A DNA stretch of 64,000 bases, taken from positions 677,605 through 741,604 of the forward strand of contig KL197713.1 in NCBI GenBank assembly GCA_000697665.1, written 5' to 3'. The notes under the pieces were generated by a model, which saw only the letters and a list, made by a program, of their open reading frames with translations, did not search any database and was not told the DNA's origin. This stretch comes from Jaapia argillacea MUCL 33604. Lineage: Eukaryota > Basidiomycota > Agaricomycetes > Jaapiales > Jaapiaceae. Numbering within the stretch: position 1 is the first letter of the stretch; each line of letters starts with the position of its first letter. This document shows positions 23,118 through 35,687 of the stretch, piece after piece. A program made the position numbers and the translations under genes.

Positions 23118-26100
23118 TCAAATATAACGTATAGCATCGATCCCAAGGCTGCGTCGCGCATGGATGATCGCAGCTAATTCTTTGAGCGATTCCTCCAGAA
23201 TCACGACATTGTCCAGCAACCGCGATAATGTTACTGTGGTAGCCGTTTTCTCGCCGAAGTAATCTTCATCACTCTCGCCCTCATCTTGAGAGGGCGATTG
23301 TTGATTCCACCTCCCTGAGGACATAAATACGTCTTCTTCCTCCACATTCCAGTTGCGCCGCTTTGCCGGTGTCCAAGGGCCAACTGAAGGGATGGGTGCG
23401 ATAAACGGTTCCACGGTGATAGCGCCCGTCTTCTTGTAGTGAGGCGCGAAGGGGCTCGCTGTGGTCTGGTTGCCTGTTCTGGGTGGTGTGATTGGTTCTG
23501 GTGCTGGTGCCGCTTTGGCTGTCTTGTTCTTCTTTGGTGTCAAGAATGATACAAACGATGAAGTCTTGGTCGGTTTAGGTTTCGGGCGTGAGGCTGACGA
23601 CTCGGGGGCTGCGATAGGGCTGACAATGGTGGCTTTGGGTGCAACCCCAGGCTCAAACTCCAGCGCGAGAGTTAACGCATCCGTGAGATTCTCCGAAAAA
23701 AGGAGACCTTGTCGACGTTCCAAGAGGAATTTATCAAACTCGACCACAATTTCACGGTATCGATCCAGCTGTGCAACCAGGCCGTGAAAGATGGTATGAA
23801 CCACAGGGCGGGAATGATCATCCATCCTGGACGCAGGCAACGAAAATGATTCCATGGAAAAGCTCTGGTCAATCCCGAAATCGATTGAACGGTCATCTCC
23901 GTCCCCTTTCGATTCCAAAGCGCCATCTAGTGGGTCAGGGGCCTCAGAGTCGCCAACTGAGAAGGTGAGCCACCCTGCTAAGGATCTATCTGGACATATA
24001 GCTAGGGTAGCAAGAACGCCTGTCAAGGCCATGTTGAAATCCGGGCTGTTCGCGAAGAATTTCCGGAAAGCATCCAAGATGATCGTTAATATCGGGTCGT
24101 TGGGATTCAACCGATGCTTGAACTTGGCTCGGGAGGCCGCATCTCCACCCGTCGTGAAGCAACTGTGACCCTGGATAGATATCAGGGCATCCCGAAGGTA
24201 GTGTTCATACCCAGTGCTGAAGGCATCTCCACTATGTGAGGGATCGACGCGCGAGACCAGGGTAAGGTAGAGTCCCATTTCGCGTTCGTGGGTGGAGTAC
24301 GTGATCTGAGGTTGAGCAAATCCAGAAGCAAATGAAGCCTCAGGCGAAGGGTCCGAGTCATTTCCACCGGGATAGAAAAAGGTCTCGTCATCGTCATCGT
24401 CTTCAGTAGCAGTGCGAAGTTGAGGGACGGAGGAGGCAGTTAGGGTTGGGAAAGGGAAACTAGTCGCCTCCGCGTCAGCGAAAACAACAAGGAGTTTGTT
24501 CACAGAATCGTGGCAATGCTGCAACAACATGGATTGAAAGAGCTGTAGGGCCGCAGTAGCGGTGGCCTGGGATTTGCACCGCAAGTTGGTCATAAGCAGG
24601 TCCTTCAACGTAAAGCGACCCATGGACGTGAAGTATTCCGATTGTCGCTTCGAGTCGGGTGCCCCCATCTCCAGGAGCATCATGGCACTGCTCTTGCGGC
24701 GTTTCAGCTTCTCTGCAGTGGCGGATCGTCTGGCTCGGGGTGGAATGCTACCATTACCCAAGGTCAACATGGGATGGCGGATTTGTGATTGAGAAAGATC
24801 GTCATTATCTTCGGTGGTCAAGAAATCAACCAAGAGTTCCGCCATTTCTCCATCGCCGAGATCTCGAATCATGATCTCAATATAGGACATCACGGCTACC
24901 GCGCTGCCATCTGTATCTGAACACTCTAATATGGACGGGTAGAGGACGTTCTCCAGAAAGATTCGACGGACGGCGTCTAAGATTGACTGCACGATAGCTG
25001 TGCCAACGAGGGCGGAGGGCTCGAGATTGGAATCGCTGATTTCGTGGATAACGTTTCGCCGAATCACATCTTGGAGGAACTCAAGGAGTTTTAGGAAGTG
25101 GTCCAAACGGGCTTTGAAATCTGGATTGGTCGAGTCTTCCAATCCTAACGCTCGACTCTTCTCTTCCTCATTCTCTCTGGTTTCCTTTTCTTCATCTGTC
25201 TCGGGTCCTCTGCTACCAAGGAACATCACGTTACCCTCACTGGCATCCGAGGGTACCGAAGGACGGATCTCTAATTTCGAAGGAAGGAGGGAGTAGACCG
25301 CACTAAGTCCAGCACCAAGTACTTCAGAGAAGTCGCCATCAAGGATATATTCGGCAAGCGCAAGAGCTGCATCGGTGATTGGATCTCCAGGGAGAGGTTC
25401 AGAGGCGGGTGCTAATGTCGAGGAGCCTGAAGTCTTCTCGCGCATGGGTTCTCCAGCCGACATGGCAACATCCACGAGAAAGAGAAGGCCGGCGCGAGCA
25501 AAGTCCCCAATTTGGCCCTCACGGTGAACGAAGCGCAAGAGATAGTTGAAGAGTAAGAACTCGTACTCAGGCTTCTTCGTGAGTGATGAGGCTGGAGCGG
25601 ATGTGACTGTCGCCTGTGATGGCGTGGGCGATGGCGAACGAAGATCTCCTGATGCATCAGCAACAATCCCCTCCGTATCTCGTTCTTCCCCTTCCTCTTG
25701 TTCTTCCTCGCTTTCGTATTCTTCTTCTTCCTCTACAGCGAACAAAGGCTCGGAGCGATACCACTGTTTGTCGTGGAAGAATATCATGAGGAGTTCGCGA
25801 TAATTCCGTATGCGACTGCATAGAATGCACAACAAATTGACCACTGAGCGAGGTGTTAGCTGAGTGTCAAGTACCGAATTCTAGAGGACGCTCACAATCT
25901 TCTTCGTATTCGGATGGCGAACTTCTCACTGCGTTCCGGGCTGCACCCATGACCTTGTTTCGACCATCTAACTGCTCTTGGAGGTCGTCCCCGACACAAT
26001 TCCTCAGCAGTCGCAGGACCGCCTTGTGCACGGCGGAGTGAATCAGGAACTGGTCGTCCAGAAGAACGACCATGTTTTGGACAGCACGTAGAACCTCGGC

Positions 26101-26570
26101 TTGGATACCAAACGGTCTATCATGCTCGCTGAGCCGAACGAGCGTCCCGAGAACATCTACACAGTGTTACTATTCAATGCAACCCACAATGATAGTAGGA
26201 ACTGACCATTCTTCAGCAGATACTCCAAGCAAGCACCTGTCACGCTGGAATGGGTATGTAAGGCCGTAAACACGATCTCTCCACGCTATCTCACCCACCC
26301 TTCTTCTGCCCTTGTTGACTCCCAAACTAAAGAGTCTACCATGGATTTCAGATGCATAGGAACATCCGTCGATTTGATTCCTCTGCTGATTTGCCGTTCA
26401 TCCGGATGTAACAGTGTATTCTGAAGGGGATTGGCAAAGCTGGCGGAGCAAGGCTACGGTGTGGATCTCACCTTGATGACGGTCCAAGAGTTGTGGAATT
26501 CCAACGCATGATCGTGCACCGGCTTGGGTGGTGGTTGACCAGACCGCAGGAACTTGGAAAAGTAGTCCAT
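23118..26570 (-). CDS. FHIP/RAI16-family protein (FTS-Hook-interacting protein)
   Basis: About 1,080 residues. The start MDYFSKFLRSGQPPPKP is followed by four short exons at 25850-26570 and one large exon (23118-25844). The N-terminal half carries the RAI16-like helical region (VLRAVQNMVVLLDDQFLIHS, LLRLLRNCVGDDL, LCILCSRIRNYRELLMIFF, FLLFNYLLRFVHREGQIGDF). Family members join FTS and Hook to link early endosomes to dynein; FhipA does this in Aspergillus. The middle holds an acidic stretch (EEEEEYESEEEQEEGEE), and the C-terminal third is Pro/Ser/Thr-rich before a final helix. It lies 306 bp downstream of FKS1 on the same strand. No breaks were seen. Confidence 0.85.
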
Positions 26571-26876
26571 CTCGCGGTGTCGTGCAGGGAATGTTAGCAC
26601 GCTTGCGATCCACCAGTGAAACTAAGCGGCGTGACAGCAGTGCGTGAAACGGTCGCGATCTCGTGACCACGCCGCACGACTCGAGCACTCAAGAAAACAA
26701 GCAAGGCGTTGGTTATGACAATGTAGCAATGGTTTTCTATGCGACGAATGCGATGTAGGTAAGTACAGGGACCAGGAGTTAACCTAGAGTTCATGATGTA
26801 CACGAGAAATGCCCTTCCGGAGTAATAGATATTGGAGCTCCAGTCCAAACAGTAAAATAATGTTGACAGCTGGTCA
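26571..26876. other. Intergenic region between FKS1 and FHIP
   Basis: 306 bp, both flanking genes on the minus strand. It should contain the FKS1 3' UTR and the FHIP promoter. I see no coding exon and no clear TATA box. Confidence 0.5.
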
Positions 26877-29800
26877 TTAGATGTTCTGACATAGAGTGCA
26901 ATTGAATGTAATTTCGTCCCGGAATAGGGCGGCTGGAAAGGAACACATTAAGAAGCGAGGTTTGTGCAAGGAAAAGTGACATACGAAGGACAATGAGAGC
27001 CGCCAAGGCGGCCATCGCAACGATGTACACCAACGTGTACTTAACAATCTGGACGGGACACTACTCGTCAACAACTATTGGAATACGGCGCGAGAATAGA
27101 CTTACAATCCATCGTCGCTGTCTCTTTTGCTTTGTGGAGAAGAGGGGAGCGCGTATTTGTTTTGAAGGGCGAAGCCAGACTGGAAAGTAGAGGAGGTTAA
27201 CGATGGTGACCGGAAGCGGAGACTGGTAGACGTACACAGCATAGTGGAGTGAAGCTTGTCAACGAATGGAATCAAGATTGGAGGGGTCAGAATAGCCAAC
27301 AGAATGTGTCCCAGTAAGAAATCAGAGCTCCAAAGAGACATCTCGACGATCTTGACGATAAATTCTCGAGCAGGTTGCGACATGGCAGCGGACCCGAGCC
27401 CGCGCCCGTGCCATTTACCAGTCCACCAAGCGCGGTTGGTCTCATCGTGCTTGAACTCCCGAGAGAGGAAAACGGATATCAGGATCTTCTGAATGGCACG
27501 CTGAACAGACACGATGCAAATGACTCCGAGCACAGCGTGCGATGCATCCCAAAGCTCCAGGAACCACTATGTAACAGTTTGTGAATGGGGTACGGAGGAA
27601 CTCAGGAAAGTTATGGACTTACGAAGAACTCGAAGGTAGCAATCAGCCCAACCAAACACAAAAAATGGGCAAGAGCGGCCATCACTGACGCAAATCTTGT
27701 CCACGACTCGAGCATTGGCCCGAGGAACAGCGATGTGAAAAACAATCCTAAGAGAATCGCTGCGTTCCAGACGATGGGACCGATGGAAACGATACCGATA
27801 CGAATCAACGGACTCGGGTTTGGGTTACCGTTATGGTCGGGGAATGATTTCACAAACATATATGCAATCACGAAAATGATCGCGATGGCGATAGGCCAGA
27901 GGACTTCGGCAAAGAGGACTGATCGCCAGCTCGCGCGAGCGACATCTCCAGACAGCTTCTCCGAGGGGTGGCCAAGCTTCTTCTTCTTGTAACCGGTGAT
28001 CATCGTTCGAGAGAGACGACAGTACCCGTACCAACTGCTAGCCTTTGTCCTCGAGTTCCCTCGGCACATCCAACGCAAAAATTCGCGATAGTCGATGACG
28101 AAATCGGTAAACGAGAATTGATGCGGGTTGAAAAGGAAGGGTGCTATGCATAGGGATAGGACCGAGAACCAGAAGTAGATGAGATGGGGTATCCACAAAC
28201 TGATGGAGGCATAAAGCAGGAGCAGCAGATTCCGCATTCCCATGTAGATGCTAGGACCGGCGAAACGAGAGTAAAGGATGGAGAAGGATAGGCGTGTCGT
28301 AGCGAAACCACGGCCAGTTGCGATATATCGAGCGCCACCGAAGGTCAAGTTGCTCAATATTGCTTGTGAATAAATCTGGGTGGAGAAGACTTCGAAGATC
28401 GGCGACAATGACAGGAAGTGTTTTGCAAGACGGATAAGGGCCTTCCCTGTGCCTCTTTCGACCAGCTCTGAGGGAGGCAATTAAAATGTTAGTGCCGATG
28501 ATGTACGCTCGCCACACGGGGAAACGTACCTTGGAGGAATAAGGGTAAGAAAGCTACGAAAAACACCAAGAAAATGGACACGATGCAGCGCTTTATCCAA
28601 TCGAAGACGGGAATAAGGTTATAACAACCTGGCTGTCCGCCAATGACATCTCCCTGGGCGTCAACCTTACAAATGGCGAGTTGTTTGTTGAGAGTCCCAA
28701 GGTAAAGGACTAGGGACCAGGTCAGTACAGCAAGTGGATCGACGAACCAGAATAACACTCACGTGTCAACATAAACACCTGAATGGAGTAGATGACAAGG
28801 ATGTTGTTGACGTGGAATCCGGGATGGGCGTAGTAGAAGGTCAAGAAGCGATCAAGGGGGAGCTGGGTGCCTAGGTAGTAGTACTCTCGGCTCAACATTT
28901 GTTCACCCATACCCATGCCAATCTTGGTCTGGAAATTCAGGATGGTGCCAAAACCGAGGTCACGACCTTTACCACACTGATAGTACTCGGAGTGCTTGAT
29001 GCGTCCGCCTCGCCCGAATGCATTCATACCGGCGAAAATATCTTCGTTGACGTGTAAACCCTTCTGTGCCTTGGAAACTCCACCGCGAGTGTTCATGAAG
29101 ATGCCGTTCAAGAAATCGGGATGTCCATAATGCAGTTTGCCGCCGATCCAGGCCAATGCACGAGCGGTCATGGTACCGAATGTCTGCTCCTTTCCGGCTG
29201 CAATATCACCCAGGACACCAATGTTCTCTGAGAAAATGTACTCTCGAGTGCCAATGATAGCCACTGGTGACTTCTTAAACTCCTTGTGACCCCATTGAGC
29301 GTACGGGCTTTGGTTCGAGATAGAGTACTCCTCGAATTCACCAAGGATGTTACGGATTTTGAGGCATTCTTCCAGATAATTGTCTTGATTGGCGTCAATG
29401 AGCTGCAGGTACTCCCCTCGGTAGAAGATGATGGCGTGATTCTGATTGTCCGATTTCCCGTCACCGAGAATAGGATTTCCAGGCAACTCCACCCGAAATT
29501 TGGGCTTTCTCTTCCCAGTTTTCTCGTCCATCTCTGAGTGTCCGTCGATAAGTGCAGAATAGATTTTGGCTTCTCCACCCTTCGGGGCGGGCTCCTCGTC
29601 GAGATACGCGATCTGTAGGTCGGGATAGGCTCGCAATAAGAACTCTGCATTCTCCTGCTCCTCCTTGTTGAATTTGGAATACCGTTGCATCGAGATGGCA
29701 AACTTGAACTTTCGCCGAGCCATTCGTGACAGTTCTCGCTCTAGTCGATCCGTATTGCCACTGAACATCTGGACGATTTGCGGATTCTCGACACGATAAA

Positions 29801-32733
29801 GTAGCTTGATGGCCTTGGCGTAGTTCATCATGCCAGAGACAGTGCGATAGAGGGTCTGAGCGCGGAGAGATGCCCAGATACGAGTGCGGAGGGTGTATTC
29901 GGGAGCGGCAGTCTTGAAGCCAATGCAGTAGAACGGCAAGTCATCGGTCTTGCTTGGCTTCTCGGACCCAAGCTGTGGCGTGCTACCCGACTCTGAGAAT
30001 GTCGACTCTTCGGCTAAAATCTTCGTGTCCTTCACAAAGTTGTCCCACTCTATGGGATGGAGTTGTTTGAGATACTCCAAGAGGGTGACTCGAGTGTTCT
30101 GGTCCTCCTCGCGAATAATCTCCCGCAAGCTGAGTAGAATTTTCTCAGAATAATGAGGAACAAGGACGGTGAAGGTGGGCATCGCATCGACAGGGAGAGG
30201 TTCGGGAAGGGCAGTCGTAAGAGATGATGCGAAGAAGGAAATGCGGCGCTCGGCTTCTCCTGCGATTGGAAGGAACTTTCCGCTATTTCCATCATTATTG
30301 GTGAAGAATGGCGGGGCGCGCAGGGTACGGCGTCCATCTGGACCATCAACTTGATGATAGAGTAGGCGCTGAACATGGTCAATGGAAAGTAGATGTTCGC
30401 GATACATGGAGATGATCACAGCGTTCCATATTTGTGAGACGAGAACCTGAAAAGGAGAGATTAAAGGGTGTCACAGCGCCCAAAAAAAAGGGAAGGAGCT
30501 CGCCTTGGGCTTGTACTTGACTTCCATCTCCCCAGTAGCCAGCAACTTCGCGTAAATCCGCTTTGGCATCCTTGTATACACTTCTTTCCAGGGTGTCCAG
30601 ATCGACAAACCCAGGGCAAAGCACCGCCCAATACTAAACACCACAAGCCACATGATGTACCACATGTAGGTGTCCAAGAAGAACAGGATCAAGTCCATCA
30701 CATACATGATGGCCAATGTGAAAGGGACCTGGTTGGAACATAGCGAAGAGCCAAAGTACTTGTCGTTGCAGCCTTGCACTTTCGTGCGGGCCATGACCGC
30801 GATGGGGCTACTGAATGACCCCGTAAGGAAAAAGTAGGACTCGGCGAACTTGCAACCAAAGATAAGGAGCCACATCATCACCGAAGCCGTTCTCGCTGAT
30901 CGGGGCAAGACAGGATACGAAGCCGTGAAGGTCTGCGAGGCCATGTACCGGCGAGATTTACCGGAAACACGGTCCCCGAACATCCGACCTGAGGGGATAC
31001 AGCCGAACGCGATTGTGGCTACGACCGAAACGAAGAACTGGGTAATACCAATGATGAGGGGGATTTGAGTCTGTGCGGGAAGGTCGTCCACTTTGGCAAT
31101 GTACACTGTCGGACCAGCCGTCAGCGCGAGGACGACCAGGAGGAAGAGAAGTCGAGTCGACAAATGGGAAGCGTTGTGCCATGTGGTTGGAATGTACGTG
31201 TACTCGGCCAAGGTAGCTAGAATCATGATGGTGGTGGCAACGGCACCACCAAGCGCCGTAGCGGACCAGGTCATTGGTGCGGAAGGGAATTGTTTGTGCT
31301 TGGGCGCATAGACCTTGGGGGAGTTGAAGGCTGTGTAGAACCAATACACTGCGATGTGAAGGATGAATATACGGTTGAAATTGACGATGAGATGGGCAAT
31401 GGACCGCTTCTCAAAGTAGGTTTTGAAAAAGACGCGATTCCAATCTATTCGACAAAGCTTCATGAAGCGCTGAGGCGGTGAAACGTCTACAAGACGAGTC
31501 TATAAAGCGGTGAGCCAAGGTGGGTTACAAATGTCTCGAAGGGACTTACACCATCGCTCAACACAATTCGTGAGAGTCCCTCCGGGTACCAAAACAGCTG
31601 GTTGATGTCGTCGTAACCGATGATCTGGTCGTGATCCTTCTCCTTCCGGACAAACTTTCCATCCTCAATCTCGTACCCCTGATCCCTCATAAACTTGTAC
31701 AGAGGTTTGATGATAGTCTCCATATAAAGTCCCTCCCGCTCTGGCTCAACCTTGTTCTGACACTCCGAGCTTCGGTAGTAGTCATCTGCGCACTTGAAGA
31801 TGAAGCAAAGGCACTCCGGTGTGAAACGGACGTTCCCAGCTTCACCCCAACAGAGCAAGTAGAGGGCGATCTGTCGAAGTCGGTCGTATTGGCTCATATT
31901 ATTCATCGCATTCCTCCATCGGTTGAGAGCACCGTCCAGGGATTTGGCGCTGGCAGCTTTGGCGGCTCCCGCTTTGCCCATACTCTTCAACCGCTGGAGA
32001 CCGGGGTTCTGTGAGTGACCGACTGCATCGTCGAGATTGAGTTGCGCCGCAAAGTACCATTTACGGTAATTCGCGTGTTGGCCGCCAATGTAGTCGGCAT
32101 GAAGCGTGAGGAGAGCTTGGTTAGGTGCCATACGAGATGCGCGAGAGTCGAGTTGTTGCATGAGAAAATCAAACTGGAGGTGTTTCATAATCAATATTCC
32201 TGGTTCAGGATCGAGTGGTGGAACAATCAACCCACCATGTTTCTCATAGAATCCCTCTGGAAACCAAATTTCTGCGTCAGGTCGAGAAATATGTCTTCAA
32301 TTTCCTCCGTGGACATTGGAATCTGTCGTTCGGCACTCCAAGCGGGGTAGGGATCATTAGCTCCGGGGACCATAGGATCCGAATAGGATGGTCCGGGGAG
32401 GGATGTGAATGATTCGACAGAAGGCGAGTATCTCTCGGACTCCCCGCTTGCCCGGGGACGATCTGGACAAATGAAATATTGAGTGCGTGAGGTGAGATAC
32501 GGCGACAAGACGCGAGACACGGCCTTACTATAAGGATCGTGAGGGCCTGGCTGGTTGCTGTAGCCTTGATTTCCAGCAAGGCGTGCATTGCTCCCAGCCC
32601 TGCTAGCATAGTCTCCTGCCTCGGAATCGGAATCATATTCGCGGCTGGGTCGAGGGAATGAAGGTGGTTGCGAAGCGTTTGCAAAAGGGTTGTTTCGAGG
32701 GTCTGAAGGCCCGTATCCAGGACGAGCAGCCAT
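26877..32733 (-). CDS. FKS1: 1,3-beta-glucan synthase catalytic subunit (GT48)
   Basis: Makes the main cell-wall beta-1,3-glucan from UDP-glucose at the plasma membrane. About 1,770 residues over ten or more exons, the usual length. A disordered N-terminus ([17 protein letters not shown]) leads to the FKS1 N-terminal domain ([18 protein letters not shown]). The first membrane block is followed by the large cytoplasmic GT48 domain with [48 protein letters not shown] and GYPDF-like [10 protein letters not shown]. The second membrane block closes it. The C-terminal exons are small, ending [14 protein letters not shown]. Hot spot 1 reads FLTGSFSSP (30804-30830) and hot spot 2 DWIKRCIV (28579-28602); in Candida albicans these are FLTLSLRDP and DWIRRYTL. 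The start at 32733 is preferred; an in-frame ATG at 32748 adds five residues. Confidence 0.95.
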
Positions 32734-33265
32734 ATCAGGGAAAGTCAAGTGAAACGATTGGGCGAAATGATTGTTTTGCTGGCGTAGGTTGGTGGGGGTA
32801 TTATGATAAAAAGAGCGGATGAGCGCAACAGGCTTGTGTTGCGGACAGAGAACGACAGCGAAATAAAGATAAAAGATACGCCAGTAGGTCGCCGAGAGGA
32901 AGAGCGGAGGGGGACGAAGGGAATGTCGTGAGGCGGGAGAGGAAGACTTGCAGGAGCTCGGCTACTATCACCGTGTGAACCCATTTCGTTGCCATGCCTT
33001 TTTTGTGGAGTCCCTTCTCAAAGCTCTCTTCCCTTTTTATTTTCATTCTTCGCCCGTCCTCCTGCTCTTCGCTTACGGAGTACAGGAGCTGTATACATGT
33101 ACTACACCTCTGCAACGAGGCAGTGAAAACCATTGGTGAATCAACATTCAAACGGCGTTGTATTGGAATTGGGATGTCAATTTTCGAACCACACCAAACA
33201 CGTGACACCTGTGTCTGGCGCGTCTGTTAAGTAGTGACAACGCGTCGCTCCACCAAGTTATTGCG
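32734..33265. promoter_or_regulatory. Divergent intergenic region upstream of FKS1
   Basis: 532 bp between FKS1 (-) and an LRR-like orphan (+). It presumably carries the FKS1 promoter and leader plus the promoter of the orphan. No gene was recognised in it, and I name no specific factor sites. Confidence 0.5.
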
Positions 33266-35493
33266 ATGACTAGGCCCATCGTGCTATGGAATCCAAAGCA
33301 CCAAGTCACATCTGATGAGTCTTGTACAACTATCATCAAATCTACCTTCCCTCCTCCTCCCATTCCGCCACCCTACTTGTCCAACTCTGCTTCAAGCTTT
33401 CCGCTCTCATACATCCCCCCGCTATCATATTTCTGTATCAGGAAACTCGTCGAATACCCTGACCAGATTCGATCCCTGGAACCCAATCCCTTCCCACTAC
33501 CTTACAAAGCCCCAGAATCACCAGCCTCCTTCGATATCATCAAGGCTCTCTTTCCTGATTCCCATTCTGACAACTTCATCGTTTCGGACTCCGACCCACG
33601 TCTATGGAGCGTTGTAACCCAGATATACTCTGGTCTTCCCGTGAACTTCAGGACGTATCGCATACCCCTCTCCGACCCCCATATCCCTCTCCTACAACAC
33701 GTACCATCAAGTCCCGACTTCTCGTTAATCACGATACTAGAGATACCAAGTTGTCGCCACCTGACAGACGACACAGTTGTAGAACTTAAAGTTCTTCACA
33801 ATCTCTGCGTGCTCGATGTCAGCCGAACTGTCATCTCCACCCATGGTATTCTGAACCTGTCAAGGACACTTGGCTGGAGTGACGATGACGACGTTGACCA
33901 GCAAAGACGAGGGCCGTGGGGCTTGCGCATCCTTCGTCTACAACACTGCCCGCACGTAGAAAAAACCATATTAAATTGCCTAAAAACATTCCCTCTGCTG
34001 TCCGTTGTGGGTGAGCTCCTACCCACCTATCTCGGAATCGTGTCTGGTTGCTTACTGTATTTCTCCTTGCTCACCTAGACCTTCGACTGACGAAGTTTAC
34101 TGGTGGAATCGACATCCTCACTGCCCCATTCAAGCGAATGAACCCGGCCAAACACTCGAGACTTTTCCACCCCGATATCCATGTCGCCCTCGATGCATTA
34201 GAAACTTTTGCCCAAGACGACCCCTTGTTCCCATGCCGATCGCCACATATCCTTCACATTGATAGGTTGAACTATGGCTCGAAGAAATCACTTGCGACAG
34301 TGATAGCGGAGCATCCACGTTTCATCCCCAAGGAACCTGATCGGGATAGGTGGCTGCCAAGCCATCGTCGAACGTCTAGCTATGGCGAGGAATATTCGTA
34401 CCACAGGAGTTATGCTAGCCGTTATGAATCACCCCAAAGACAACGGCGCGACCGTGAACCCCGTTTACCTCACGAGTACGATGATGGATACAATGCCGGC
34501 GACACTTGCTGTGACGACCATGAATGCAACTGCAGATATCCTTCGGAATATTCTGACGACGGTTACGGAGACGAGGGCAGTGACGAAGATGATCAGGACG
34601 AGGACGAGGATGGAACGGATTTGGAAGACTATTATGGTGAAGAGGACGAAGATGAAGATGATGGGGATTATGAAGCCGAATATAGCTCCTACTACGGGCT
34701 GGGGCCGAATATCGACGACATAGTCTCGACCGGGGCCCTAGAACAAAGTTCCCATGAAGCCGCCCTACTATTTTACACCCAGGTACCTTCCCGGATGCCC
34801 ATCCCCCCCTCTCTCCCAGCAAGAAATGAAGAATCGATCTCGGAAGAGGATTCCAGGTTCATGCTCATTCGACCACCCCCATCTTGGCATCTATTGGACT
34901 CTCTGCCACGTCCTATCCAACTCGCAGACGAAAAACGACGGAGGAGAAAGCAAGCCTTGTCGCAACTGGATAGAGTTTTCGTCTCGTTAGATACCGAAGT
35001 CGTCCCTTCCGCTCGGAACAATACCAAGTCGAAAGGAAAGGTTGAAACTGTTTGTGGGATGATCAATAAGAGAAGGAAAGTGGGGGATGGATTCTATGAT
35101 GGTAATGAATCGTCCCAGCAACAGAAACAAGTGCCCGCGACACGGAATCCGTTTCGACGACCTCCTTCGTTTGCGGGACCTCCGAGCACGTCTGAACCCT
35201 CTTCTACGGCATCTCTGGTGAGGAAGCGATCGACTATCAACATGAAGGACAGCCTGGGCGGAACGGGGACGGTAACGCCCACTCCGGTACTCAAGCCAAT
35301 ATCAACTATCAAGGTACCGGATCTTCCTATATCGCAGCGGCCAAAGAAGCAAGGCGTGGTTAAACCTCCATCGAAGATGTCCAAGAGTAATTCCAAACCC
35401 AAGTCCCGCTCTAATGGGAAGATAGGTGATGAAGGCAGCTCGGGGAAAGGGTTCGATTGGGGTAGTTGGAGCAATCGAAATCGGCGGACATGA
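33266..35493 (+). CDS. Orphan protein with LRR-like N-half and acidic middle
   Basis: Two exons (33266-34010, 34079-35493) give 719 residues; the exon lengths fit a single frame. The N-terminal part is Pro-rich (STFPPPPIPPPY). Residues about 160-260 show irregular leucine-rich repeats of the AMN1/F-box type (ITILEIPSCRHLTDDTVVEL, LCVLDVSRTVISTHGILNL, LRILRLQHCPHVEKTIL). There is no F-box that I can see. A long Asp/Glu run follows (34550-34690, for example SDEDDQDEDEDG), and the C-terminus is basic with Lys/Ser/Pro (KMSKSNSKPKSRSNGK). I do not recognise the family. The LRR part suggests protein binding, possibly in the nucleus. The start at 33266 is the first ATG of the open frame. Confidence 0.68.
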
Positions 35494-35687
35494 TTTCTGT
35501 CAGGTACTTAGTACAGTACCTTCCAATCAACTTGCAATTGGATATACATCTTTTCTCTTCCCCTCCTTTATCAGATAATTCCGGTGCGCGTTTGCGCACG
35601 AGCCGACTAATATCAGTCACATGATCTTGACCTCTCCGAATTGTGACGCGTCTGAACGCCACCGTCACATCGCTCGCTAACTCTATC

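Noticed and set aside
29168-29701. 177-codon frame inside FKS1 in another frame
   Set aside because: It is a shadow of the conserved GT48 exon, which is read in the other frame.
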